From assembly GCA_022484685.1 (NCBI GenBank), contig JAKVKY010000002.1, positions 58,495 through 122,494 of the forward strand: a DNA stretch of 64,000 nucleotides. The letters are read 5' to 3'. Source of the stretch: Acidaminococcaceae bacterium (lineage in GTDB: Bacteria; Bacillota; Negativicutes; Acidaminococcales; Acidaminococcaceae). The position numbers were made by a program, and so were the translations under genes. This document shows positions 17,767 to 25,349 of the stretch, in pieces. Position 1 is the stretch's first letter. Each line of letters begins with the position of its first letter. The notes beneath the pieces were generated by a model, which saw nothing but the letters and a program-made list of their open reading frames with translations, made no database searches and had not been told where the DNA came from.

Positions 17767-17802
17767 AATCGTTAACCGAGCAAGATTAAACGGTTGACAA
17801 TT
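17767..17802. promoter_or_regulatory. Candidate BirA operator controlling bioY
   Basis: The left half AATCGTTAACC (17767-17777) and right half GGTTGACAATT (17792-17802) are inverted repeats matching at 9 of 11 positions, with a 14-base spacer. This is the layout of the known BirA box (TTGTTAACC-N14-GGTTAACAA type). It overlaps the predicted transcription start, so biotin-bound BirA would block initiation. Confidence 0.8.
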
Positions 17803-17834
17803 TTACCTACAAACTCAAGAAAGAAGCGACCAAG

Positions 17835-18386
17835 ATGGATCATAGTTTAACTTTGTATGATGTACGCAGCATGACCAAGATGGCTATCTGCGTGGCAATT
17901 TTGTGCGTATCGGCCTATATCAGTTTCCCGCTGCCCTTTGCCAGCGCCATGGTCACGGCCTTAACCCTGGCCATGAACCTGGCGGCCTTTGTGCTCACGC
18001 CCCAGCAGACGCTGATCGTGATGCTGCTTTACACCCTCATCGGCGCAGCCGGGCTGCCGGTCTTTGTGGGCGGCGCCGCCGGCTTTGGCGAAATCTTCGG
18101 GCCCCGGGGCGGTTTCCTCATCGCCTTCATCATCGCTTATCCTATCGTCAGCTACCTGAAAGGCAGCCGCAACGACTGGAAGCATTACCTGCTGGTCGCC
18201 GTGGTGGTAGGCATTCCCATCACTTATATCGGCGGCCTGATCTCCCTGATGTACTTCTTACATTTAAAATTATGGCCGGCCATGTTAGCCGCCGTGTTCC
18301 CTTTTATCCCGGGGGACATCATCAAAGCCGCGGCCGCCGCTTATATCGGCCAGCGCATTAATACGGCGCTGGAGCAACTGCACTAA
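17835..18386 (+). CDS. bioY: Biotin transporter BioY (ECF S-component)
   Basis: BioY is the biotin-binding membrane subunit of an energy-coupling-factor transporter. The 183-residue protein has about six hydrophobic segments and the family motifs FVGGAAGFGEIFGPRGGF and IPGDIIKAAAAAYI near the C-terminus. No EcfA/EcfT module is adjacent, so it likely shares one encoded elsewhere. It has its own promoter and a BirA-like operator and is followed by a strong terminator, so it is a single-gene, biotin-repressed unit. The ribosome site is weak (AAGAAAG). Confidence 0.95.
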   Translation: MDHSLTLYDVRSMTKMAICVAILCVSAYISFPLPFASAMVTALTLAMNLAAFVLTPQQTLIVMLLYTLIGAAGLPVFVGGAAGFGEIFGPRGGFLIAFIIAYPIVSYLKGSRNDWKHYLLVAVVVGIPITYIGGLISLMYFLHLKLWPAMLAAVFPFIPGDIIKAAAAAYIGQRINTALEQLH

Positions 18387-18447
18387 AATTTACGCCCGGC
18401 GCTTCACCGTTGCCGGGGTGGCTGAAGTTTTACGCTCCCCAAAGAGC

Positions 18448-18485
18448 AATACCTTGCTGCTTGAGCACAGCAAGGTATTTTTTTT
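18448..18485 (+). terminator. Rho-independent terminator after bioY
   Basis: A 12-bp stem AATACCTTGCTG (18448-18459) / CAGCAAGGTATT (18468-18479) with an 8-base loop, followed by T residues to 18485. Confidence 0.92.
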
Positions 18486-18492
18486 ATGCGGC

Positions 18493-19839
18493 TCAGGGCT
18501 TAAACTCGTCGTTCACCGCCGCCGCGATCAGTTTCTTGCCGGGTACATCCACATGGAGCCCGTCCAGGGCCATGGCCGTAGGCAGGGTGCTGTTCGGATT
18601 CTTAAAACGCGCCGCCGCGTCAATGTGGCGCCGGGTGCGCAGATAATCGTTCACCTTGGCAAACTTGATCTGCCACATCTTGTCCGTGTCCTCGTCAAAA
18701 GCTTTTTTAATATTAGCCGGGTTGATGGGGGGCAGGGTGATAAAGATGGGCACGATGCCATGCTCGTCGCACTTGTGTTCCAGGGCCTTAAACTGCTCAA
18801 TCACCGCCTCGGCGGAATGACTGACCGAACGCAGGCTGTTGCTGCCGGTCAGGATTAACAGATAGTGAGGATGGAACGGCAGCACGTCCGCGTCAAAGCG
18901 GTCCAGGGTCATGGCGGCCGTATCGCCGCTGCGTCCCAGGTTCAGCACGGGGAAGTGCAGATAATGCTGGAAGGAAAATTCCCATTCGCTGGGAGCGTAG
19001 GAGAAACTGCCGCCGCCGTGGCAGATGCTGTCGCCCAGGGTAGCCACGCTATAATTTGCCGCCGGGTCCGTCACAAACTGCTGCGCGACGCTGTACACGC
19101 CGACAGGTTTGCCATCTTCGGTGACGCCGCGCACCCGCCAGTATAAAGGCTTGCTGCTGAAGCGGGGCTTGGGGTCGTAGGCGTCAAAGCCGGTGTCGGT
19201 AAAGGCGTCCAGCCTATGTACGGAAGGTGCGCTGCCGTCGGGATTTTCCGGCGGCGCGTCCAAAATTTCCACCTCGTATTTGTTGGTGCCGGGAATGGGC
19301 AGCCACAGATAGACCGGGTAGAGGAGCACGGTGCCGTTGCCGCTGTTAAATTTGGTCATGGGCACCGGCCGCAGGAGCGCTGCTTCCTGACGCTGCACAA
19401 AAACCTGCTGCGGCGCGGAAAAATCGCTGAGAGGCTGGCTGTAATAATCCAGGGCCCGTACCCGCCACCAGAAACTGCTGCCGCTGTAAGCAGCCGGCAG
19501 TTCCGGGATATAGCCGTGGATGTAGATGCGTTTAGTGGTAAAGAAAGGCTTGGCTGTGGCCGCAGGTTTGTCCGCGTACAGTTCCAGCTCGTAGGCCACT
19601 GCTTCCGGCAGCAGCTTCCAGGTCAGGATGGGATATTGGTTTTGCGGCTGGGTGGGATTAGAGACGCTGGTTGGTACCGGCGCCGCCACATGCAGGCCTT
19701 CCACCCGGCAGGGGGCGGGACCCGTGGGACCGCTGCCAGCCGTCAAGCCCTGGGGATGGCCGTGCAGATACCAGCCGCTGGCCGCGATAAACACCACCAG
19801 CAGGCAGATTAAGTAGAAGTTCGACTTATCTTTCGCCAT
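18493..19839 (-). CDS. Membrane-anchored SGNH/GDSL-family hydrolase with Fn3-like N-terminal region
   Basis: The protein has 448 residues with one N-terminal membrane segment (FYLICLLVVFIAASGWYL), so it is probably anchored and faces outward. The middle has two fibronectin-III-like stretches with the pattern YELELYADKP ... WWRVRALDYYSQPLSDFSAP and YEVEILDAPP ... YWRVRGVTEDGKPVG. The C-terminal SGNH domain has ATLGDSICHG (catalytic Ser), LILTGSNSL and the final DGLHVD with Asp and His. It is an esterase or carbohydrate deacetylase of unknown substrate. It overlaps the end of thiT by 14 bases and is probably co-transcribed with it. Confidence 0.85.
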   Translation of the reverse strand: MAKDKSNFYLICLLVVFIAASGWYLHGHPQGLTAGSGPTGPAPCRVEGLHVAAPVPTSVSNPTQPQNQYPILTWKLLPEAVAYELELYADKPAATAKPFFTTKRIYIHGYIPELPAAYSGSSFWWRVRALDYYSQPLSDFSAPQQVFVQRQEAALLRPVPMTKFNSGNGTVLLYPVYLWLPIPGTNKYEVEILDAPPENPDGSAPSVHRLDAFTDTGFDAYDPKPRFSSKPLYWRVRGVTEDGKPVGVYSVAQQFVTDPAANYSVATLGDSICHGGGSFSYAPSEWEFSFQHYLHFPVLNLGRSGDTAAMTLDRFDADVLPFHPHYLLILTGSNSLRSVSHSAEAVIEQFKALEHKCDEHGIVPIFITLPPINPANIKKAFDEDTDKMWQIKFAKVNDYLRTRRHIDAAARFKNPNSTLPTAMALDGLHVDVPGKKLIAAAVNDEFKP

Positions 19840-20386
19840 GAGGAGGGGTATCCTTTCTGAACTCCAGTAACTTCTCTTTCAGTTTGGAATAAAACAGCGC
19901 CAGGACCACCAGGTTTAAAATGGTCTCGGGCACGATATAGGTCAGGTTATAGATTAAAGAATAGAGCCAGGGGTTCTGCCCCTGGGGCGCGTAACTGGCA
20001 AAGACTACCGCGCCGCTGATGACGGTGCTGCACAGCCGTCCCAGGCTGCCGATGCAGCCGCCCAGCAGGACTTTGCCCAGGCTGTCAGGCTTCACAAAAC
20101 CGGCCAGGCCTAAAAGGCCGAAACCCAGCAGGTAATCCAGCACGATGCTGGCCGGATGCAGGGTAAACTTCAGGCCCAGCAAAAAATGTACCAGGCCGTA
20201 GGTGAGGGCGGTCAAAAAGCCCTGTTTGCCGCCCCAGCGGAAGGCAAAGATAAAAAGCGGCACCAGGTTGGCCGGGTGCAGCGCCCCGCCCTGGGGCATC
20301 TGGTACAAGGTAAGCAGGCTTAAAAGATAACTGATAGCGATCATGACGCCGGCTTCCGCCAGGCGCTGTGTCTGTAAATTGTGCAC
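19826..20386 (-). CDS. thiT: Thiamine transporter ThiT (ECF S-component)
   Basis: ThiT is the thiamine-binding S-component of an ECF transporter. The protein shows AEAGVMIAISYLLSLL, MPQGGALHPANLVPL, YGLVHFLLG, LDYLLGFGLLGLAG and SYAPQGQNPWLYSLIYN, all close to the family pattern, with about six membrane segments. The frame is open to 20524, but the family N-terminus begins near HNLQTQRLAEAG. The GTG at 20386 is the most likely start and the ribosome site is poor (GGAAAG). I looked for a TPP riboswitch between the gene and the tmRNA and saw none. Its 3' end overlaps the GDSL gene by 14 bases. Confidence 0.88.
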   Translation of the reverse strand: MHNLQTQRLAEAGVMIAISYLLSLLTLYQMPQGGALHPANLVPLFIFAFRWGGKQGFLTALTYGLVHFLLGLKFTLHPASIVLDYLLGFGLLGLAGFVKPDSLGKVLLGGCIGSLGRLCSTVISGAVVFASYAPQGQNPWLYSLIYNLTYIVPETILNLVVLALFYSKLKEKLLEFRKDTPPHGER

Positions 20387-20609
20387 GGGTAAGGCTTCTT
20401 TCCAGGTCCGCAGCTTTGCCAACAGGAAAAGTTCCAGACGAATTTGGTTTTTACAGCTATATAATAGTATCATTATAACATCAGGGGACCTACCGTGCCA
20501 GAAAAATCTGCAGCCACTTGCCAAACAGGGGCAACTGTGTTAAACTACACCTGCAAGCAGGCAAGCCTAACTGGTTTAGGCCAGGGGTAATTGCCCGTTT
20601 GCCCTATCT

Positions 20610-20957
20610 GGGGATGTACCGGTTTCGACGGGGATAGGTGGTGTACGATAAGCGAGCCGTGGTCCCACAAGCACGTTAAACTGTGGACGTTTAAATTTAA
20701 ACGCAGATTCTGATTTAGCTCTGGCAGCGTAAACTAGCCACGTTCTTCCAATCCGGCTCCCGCAGGAGCGGAAAGAACGACACTTAGCGGGATCGCCGGC
20801 AGCTGATACCTGTAAGCTCCGGTTCAATCTACAGGCTGGCATCGCGAAAGCTGGTTAGCAGGCGTTCAAAATGCGAGAAATAAAGTGCTGACTGCGCTCG
20901 GAGAAATTCGTATGACAATATTTTCGGACAGGGGTTCGACTCCCCTCATCTCCACCA
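20610..20957 (+). ncRNA. ssrA: Transfer-messenger RNA (tmRNA)
   Basis: The 348-base RNA starts GGGGATG (20610), which pairs with CATCTCC before the encoded CCA (20955-20957). The conserved GGTTTCGACGGGG follows the 5' end, and the T-arm GGGGTTCGACTCCCC is near the 3' end. The tag frame runs through GCAGATTCTGATTTAGC and ends ADSDLALAA with a TAA at 20730-20732, the usual LAA-type degradation signal. The first tag codon is uncertain; GGA at 20685 would give 15 residues. TTGCCA-17-TAAACT (20518-20546) is a weak promoter candidate. The transcript ends at the terminator at 21029. Confidence 0.97.
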
Positions 20958-21433
20958 ATTATTAATGGTAGTCAAAACTTATAATCTTCTGATGTTGATG
21001 TAGGTTTGTCTTTCTTTACAATAAAAGAAGCTGTTGTTCACATAATTTGTGAAGACAACAGCTCTTTTTTTATGACGAGTTTACAGAGTAATACTATAGA
21101 AAAAGTATGTAAGAGAAGATAGGTGAGAGGGTCGATTTTTGACTTTTTTTCTCCGCAACACGCACCAGTGCTGGGGTGGAGAAGATAACTCTGATTTTGG
21201 GGAAAAGTCCCTGGAAAAAAATAAAGATTAATGTATCTAAAAATAAAAAACTTTTCCCTGTTTTACGAAACATCTTCTCCCAAATAGTCAGGAAGCGGCT
21301 TAAGGAGTTTAAAACTGGAAAAAGCTATCCTCTCCTTTTTGGTGGAGGGATGTTTTTGTAAAATTGATCTTGTTGTCTGAAACCCTGTGTTATAATAAAT
21401 TCAAGGAACTAACCGCAAGGGGGGGTCTTACCG
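20958..21433. other. Intergenic stretch between tmRNA and the flavin reductase
   Basis: It holds the tmRNA terminator, then AT-rich sequence. A 61-codon frame at 21176-21361 (Lys-rich, no recognisable domain, no good ribosome site) is not convincing as a gene. An extended -10 element TGTTATAAT (21388-21396) with a weak TTGTTG about 15 bases upstream probably drives the flavin reductase. Confidence 0.65.
21029..21071 (+). terminator. Terminator of tmRNA
   Basis: AGCTGTTGT (21029-21037) pairs with ACAACAGCT (21055-21063), with an inner TTCACA/TGTGAA stem, followed by seven T residues at 21065-21071. Confidence 0.92.
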
Positions 21434-21994
21434 ATGTTAAAACAAGGTGCGTTAAGCCGGGCGTTTACCTGGCTGGAATCTGGTCCGGTGACCATGATCA
21501 CCACTAAGGATGGGCGCAAGAATAATGTCTTCACCATTTCCTGGACGCTGGTCCTGGATTTTACGCCCAGGCTGGCCATTGTCACGGGTGCCTGGAACCA
21601 TTCTTTTGACAACATCCTGAAGAACAAGGAGTGCGTCATCTGCGTGCCCGGCGCCGATTTGCTGGAAACCACGGTACGGGTGGGCAGTGTCAGCAGCACT
21701 GAGGTGGATAAGTTTAAAGAGTTTAATCTGAAAACGAAAATAGCGGCCCTGGTACAGGCGCCGCTGCTGGCAGATTGTCTGGCGTGTGTTGAGTGTAAAC
21801 TGGTAGATTACGTACCGGCGCATAACTTGCTGGTCTTTGACGGGGTCAAGCTGTGGGAGAACAGCAGCCGTAAGGAAAAACGGGTGGCCCACGCCATCGG
21901 CGACGGCGCTTTTGTGCTGGACGGCACGGTGACCACGGCTTACCGGGAGATCATGGCGGACAAGGTGCCCGCAGGCAGCCTGAGGATTAAGTAA
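21434..21994 (+). CDS. Flavin reductase family protein (FMN-binding split barrel)
   Basis: This 186-residue protein matches the flavin reductase-like FMN-binding family: GPVTMITTKDGRKNNVFTISW, DFTPRLAIVTG, ILKNKECVICVPG and a C-terminal FDGVKLW segment. Members reduce flavins with NAD(P)H or use bound FMN in anaerobic redox steps. GGGGGG lies upstream of the ATG. It appears to be a single-gene unit between an extended -10 promoter and a bidirectional terminator. The physiological electron acceptor is not evident. Confidence 0.88.
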   Translation: MLKQGALSRAFTWLESGPVTMITTKDGRKNNVFTISWTLVLDFTPRLAIVTGAWNHSFDNILKNKECVICVPGADLLETTVRVGSVSSTEVDKFKEFNLKTKIAALVQAPLLADCLACVECKLVDYVPAHNLLVFDGVKLWENSSRKEKRVAHAIGDGAFVLDGTVTTAYREIMADKVPAGSLRIK

Positions 21995-22013
21995 CACTGC
22001 CGGAAAAAAATTT

Positions 22014-22070
22014 AACTCCTTCCTGTCTGCAGGTGCGTGTGGCGCACTTACAGGCGGGGAGGAGTTTTTT
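22014..22070 (+). terminator. Terminator after the flavin reductase
   Basis: AACTCCTTCCTGTCTG (from 22014) pairs with CAGGCGGGGAGGAGTT with some G-T pairs, followed by T residues to 22070. A T run also follows on the minus strand, so it may also end the convergent HD-GYP gene. Confidence 0.82.
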
Positions 22071-22107
22071 GGTAGCAGGGTTACGGTGACGCAGCTGGCC
22101 GGCGCCG

Positions 22108-25100
22108 CTATTTTTCAAAGATGACTTTTTCCCCCTGGGCCGCGCCTACCTCGGGCAGCTTCAGGGTGTCGCTGGCTTTAAAGCCGCGCTCCAGGACATG
22201 GAGCATATCCGCGGCAAAGCGGGGGTCAAACTGGGTGCCGCTGCAGCGCACCAGTTCGTCCTTGATGTAATCGATGGTCATCTCGGGACGATAGATGCGG
22301 GCGCTGTACATGGCGTCCACGGAATCGGCCACGCCGATGAGCCGCGCCACCTCGGGAATCGCATCGCCCTTCAGCCCTTCCGGATAACCGCTGCCGTCGT
22401 AATGTTCGTGGTGGTAGTGGGCGCCGTCCTGGACGTAAGGCACGCTGGTCATGTCCTGCAGGATATGGTAGCCGATGGTGGTATGCTGCTTGATGATGGC
22501 ATATTCCTCCTGGGAGAGTTTGCCGGGTTTGTTGAGAATCTTATCCGGTATGCCGATCTTGCCGATATCGTGGAGCAGGGCGGTGTAGAACAGCTTTTCC
22601 TGCTGGTCCTCGCTCCAGTGTTCCTCTTTGGCAATTTCTCTGGCGTACTGGGCCACCCGTACGGAATGGCCGTTGGTATATTTATCTTTGGCATCGATGG
22701 TCTTGGCAATGGCATGAATGGCCTGGTTGGTCAGGTTCTGGTATTCCTTGCGGCGGGTAATCTCAGCCGCGGCCTTTTGCTCGGCGGCCAGGCGCCGCTT
22801 TTCTTCCATCTTGAGCCGGAACTTGCTGGCCAGGTAGGCTACCACGCCGGCAAACAGCATCAGGAGCAGTGCCTTGATCCAGGGCAGCTCTAACGGGGTG
22901 TAGGCTTTCTTTAAGCTGCAGTTGGCCGTGGCCTTGGCGTTGGTGGTAGGACTGTTCTTAGCCTGGACCCGGAACTTGTAGCTGCCGCCGGGCAGGTTGG
23001 TGTAAGTGGCTTCGTAGACGTTCTTGCCGTGAACCACGATAGGCGCTTCGTCCACGCCCTGCAGCTGGTATTCCAGTTCCGGGGCCTTGCCGCCGTAGGT
23101 GAGGGCCGCAAAGCGGATGGTCACCCGGTTGGCGTCGGCGGGGAGGGTAACTTCCTTGCCCGCCGGATAGTCTTTGGTGCCCTGGCTTAAACTGTTGACC
23201 GTGATATCCGCGATGGCCAGTTTTAAAGGCGCCTCGCCGGTGTCAAAAGTTTTGGTGTCCAGCCGCAGCACGCCCATGGAGGTAGATAAATACAGCCGTC
23301 CCTCGGGCGTCAGCTGGTTCTTGGCGTTGGCCGTCAGGGTGGAGTGCAGGGTATCGTTATATTTTAAATAGTGGTAATCGTTGATAGCCGAAACGGCCAG
23401 GGCCTTGGAACGCATGATATGCACGCCCCGGTCCTGGAGCAGCCAGATGTAATCGCCTACCAGCTTGATGTCCAGGATGTTGTTGAAATCCAGGTCGCCG
23501 CTTTCGATGCTATGGACGCCGTCCTGGCTCAAAAACTGCAGGGCGCCACCGTTGGAGATCCACAGGCCTTTATTGTCCTCATCCCAGCACAGGCTGAGGA
23601 TGGTACCCAGCTTGTCTACTTCCTGGGTGTAGTTGATATTGCTTATCGTGCCGTGCTGGTCAATCTTAAAGATGCCGCCGCCGTCACTGCCGCAGTACAG
23701 GTTGCCGCTGCTGTCCTCAGCCAGGCAGAGGATGACGCCGGTGGTGATGCCGTCTTGGGCGCCCAGGACCCGGGCCACCGCTCCGTCCCGCATGATGACG
23801 ATGCCGTTACCGGTACCGGCCACGATATCGCCGTTCCGGCGCTGCAGGAGCGTCCGCACTTTTTCCGTGGGCAGTCCCTGGGCCGTAGACCAGTTGTGCC
23901 AGCTGCCGTCCTGGTAGCGCAGCAGGCCAAAATTCTTATAGGTGGCAAGCCAGAGGGCGCCGTCTTCAGCGGCTAACAGGTAACGGATACGGGTACCGTT
24001 TAAAAGCCGGGTCAGGTCGTTGTCCACCTGCTGATAATTCCGGTCCAGGATGACCAGACCGTTCTCGCCGCCGATATAGAGGTTACCGTCGTACAGCTGG
24101 GTGGCGTTGTACACATCTGTCTGCAGCTGTCCGGCAAAGCCGATGTTGTGAAACTGGCTTTTGACAAGATGCAGCAAACCGTGCCGCGAAGAAGCGACCC
24201 AGTAGTTATGTTCGTAGTCTTCTACCATATTTTCCAGGGAGATGGCCATGAGGGCGCCGGCCGCCGCATGGTAGGCGCGGGCCGTATCCAGATAACCCAG
24301 GCCCCGGTCCGTGCAGAGCCAGATGCGGTTCTCGGAATCCTGGCTGATGCGGGTAATGTTGGTATCGGCACCGGTGCTGATCGGCACCAGGTTGCCGTCC
24401 ACATAACGCAGCAGGGTATTGCCGGTGGTGCCGGCATACAAGTTCCCGCTCTTGGAACAAAAGATACTGATACAGGTGAGCCCGTTAAAAGAGGCGGCCG
24501 GATAATAGGCATCAAGCTTGCCGCCGTTGACGCGGAACACATCGCCGTGATAGGTGACGCCCCAGACCTGGTCTTCTCCGGTCGCGGTCAGGGAGATGAC
24601 GGCCCGGTTTTGCAGGCGCGCATCTTCCACGGTGGCGTTGTCACCGTTGGGACGCCGCAGTTTCAGTCCGTCCGCGGTCCCCATGTAGATGGTACCGTGG
24701 CTGCTTTCGGCAAAGGCCCGCAGGTAGGTGTTGGCTTCCAGGCGGTCTTTGGTGATGACGCCGTTTTCGGCCAGGTAGAGGCCGCTGTTGGTACCGATCC
24801 AGAGCCGGTGGCGGCTGTCCTCGAACAGGGTGCGCACCCGCTTGATCAGTTTGCCGCTGTCGTCGTGCATGGGCTGGAATTCCTGCCCGTCGTAGCGTTG
24901 TAAACCGGCGTAACTGCCCACCCAAAGAAAACCGTCTGCTGTTTGCAGCACACAGTTGACCTCGTTGGACAAAAGCCCGTTATTCAGGTTGTAGTAAATC
25001 TGGGTGTAGTCGGCTAAGAACGTACGGGGATTTTCGGCCCCGGCCGCAGGCGCCAGCGCTAACAGCGCCAGTGTCAGACACAGGTACACCAGCTGCGGCA

Positions 25101-25128
25101 GCCTTAGCCTTAATTTTGTAGTTCGCAC
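22108..25128 (-). CDS. Periplasmic two-component-type propeller sensor with cytoplasmic HD-GYP phosphodiesterase
   Basis: The protein has 1006 residues. A signal peptide (about 1-31) leads to about 650 residues of regulator-propeller repeats (LLSNEVNCVLQTADGFLWVG, SSGNLYCGSDGGGIF and similar). A Y_Y_Y-type domain follows (VTIRFAALTYGG ... LPGGSYKFRVQAKNS), then one membrane helix (LPWIKALLLMLFAGVVAYLA), a short coiled coil and an HD-GYP domain with LLHDIGKIGIPD and HHEHYDGSGYPEGLKG. The HD-GYP residues are intact, so c-di-GMP hydrolysis is expected. This is the sensor half of Bacteroides-type hybrid systems, but with an HD-GYP output in place of a kinase. The start is GTG with AAAGGCGG upstream, from a TTGCCA-17-TACTAT promoter. 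Confidence 0.93.
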   Translation of the reverse strand: MRTTKLRLRLPQLVYLCLTLALLALAPAAGAENPRTFLADYTQIYYNLNNGLLSNEVNCVLQTADGFLWVGSYAGLQRYDGQEFQPMHDDSGKLIKRVRTLFEDSRHRLWIGTNSGLYLAENGVITKDRLEANTYLRAFAESSHGTIYMGTADGLKLRRPNGDNATVEDARLQNRAVISLTATGEDQVWGVTYHGDVFRVNGGKLDAYYPAASFNGLTCISIFCSKSGNLYAGTTGNTLLRYVDGNLVPISTGADTNITRISQDSENRIWLCTDRGLGYLDTARAYHAAAGALMAISLENMVEDYEHNYWVASSRHGLLHLVKSQFHNIGFAGQLQTDVYNATQLYDGNLYIGGENGLVILDRNYQQVDNDLTRLLNGTRIRYLLAAEDGALWLATYKNFGLLRYQDGSWHNWSTAQGLPTEKVRTLLQRRNGDIVAGTGNGIVIMRDGAVARVLGAQDGITTGVILCLAEDSSGNLYCGSDGGGIFKIDQHGTISNINYTQEVDKLGTILSLCWDEDNKGLWISNGGALQFLSQDGVHSIESGDLDFNNILDIKLVGDYIWLLQDRGVHIMRSKALAVSAINDYHYLKYNDTLHSTLTANAKNQLTPEGRLYLSTSMGVLRLDTKTFDTGEAPLKLAIADITVNSLSQGTKDYPAGKEVTLPADANRVTIRFAALTYGGKAPELEYQLQGVDEAPIVVHGKNVYEATYTNLPGGSYKFRVQAKNSPTTNAKATANCSLKKAYTPLELPWIKALLLMLFAGVVAYLASKFRLKMEEKRRLAAEQKAAAEITRRKEYQNLTNQAIHAIAKTIDAKDKYTNGHSVRVAQYAREIAKEEHWSEDQQEKLFYTALLHDIGKIGIPDKILNKPGKLSQEEYAIIKQHTTIGYHILQDMTSVPYVQDGAHYHHEHYDGSGYPEGLKGDAIPEVARLIGVADSVDAMYSARIYRPEMTIDYIKDELVRCSGTQFDPRFAADMLHVLERGFKASDTLKLPEVGAAQGEKVIFEK

Positions 25129-25155
25129 GGGACACCGCCTTTGTTTCCTACATTA

Positions 25156-25184
25156 ATAGTAATAGTTTTAGACGATTTTGGCAA
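25156..25184 (-). promoter_or_regulatory. Promoter of the HD-GYP sensor gene
   Basis: On the minus strand TTGCCA (complement of 25179-25184), a 17-base spacer and TACTAT (complement of 25156-25161), about 25 bases before the GTG start. Confidence 0.65.
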
Positions 25185-25349
25185 GCGAAAGCTGTATCCG
25201 GAAAAATTTAAGCGGCAGTAGTATTTTTATTGGTCATAAATATTTTTTTATACGCTAATTTATGTTACAATAAATAAAATTATTAATAATGAGGGTAGCA
25301 AAAGTTAATGAGTAAATAAGGGTGGTAGACTTTACGAAAGGGCAGACGT

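Larger units (their letters stand above)
17512..17834. other. Divergent intergenic region between the tannase-like gene and bioY
   Basis: This stretch holds the ribosome site of the minus-strand esterase near its left end (complement of 17518-17523) and a TATAAT on the minus strand in an AT-rich block around 17590-17600. It also holds the complete bioY promoter and BirA-like operator at its right end. No other open frame or RNA gene is evident. Confidence 0.7.

Noticed and set aside
10413..20386. Genomic island or prophage
   Set aside because: Gene content is accessory-like, but there is no integrase, transposase, phage structural gene or flanking tRNA duplication at the borders.
20387..20609. 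TPP riboswitch upstream of thiT
   Set aside because: I looked for the THI-box core (CTGAGA ... GATCTGGATAATGCCAGCG type) on the minus strand and did not find it.
20576..20842. Minus-strand frame of 88 codons
   Set aside because: It lies within the tmRNA gene and has no protein features.
21176..21361. 61-codon Lys-rich plus-strand frame
   Set aside because: AT-rich, no good ribosome site, no domain, and located in a non-coding gap; kept only as a note in the intergenic entry.
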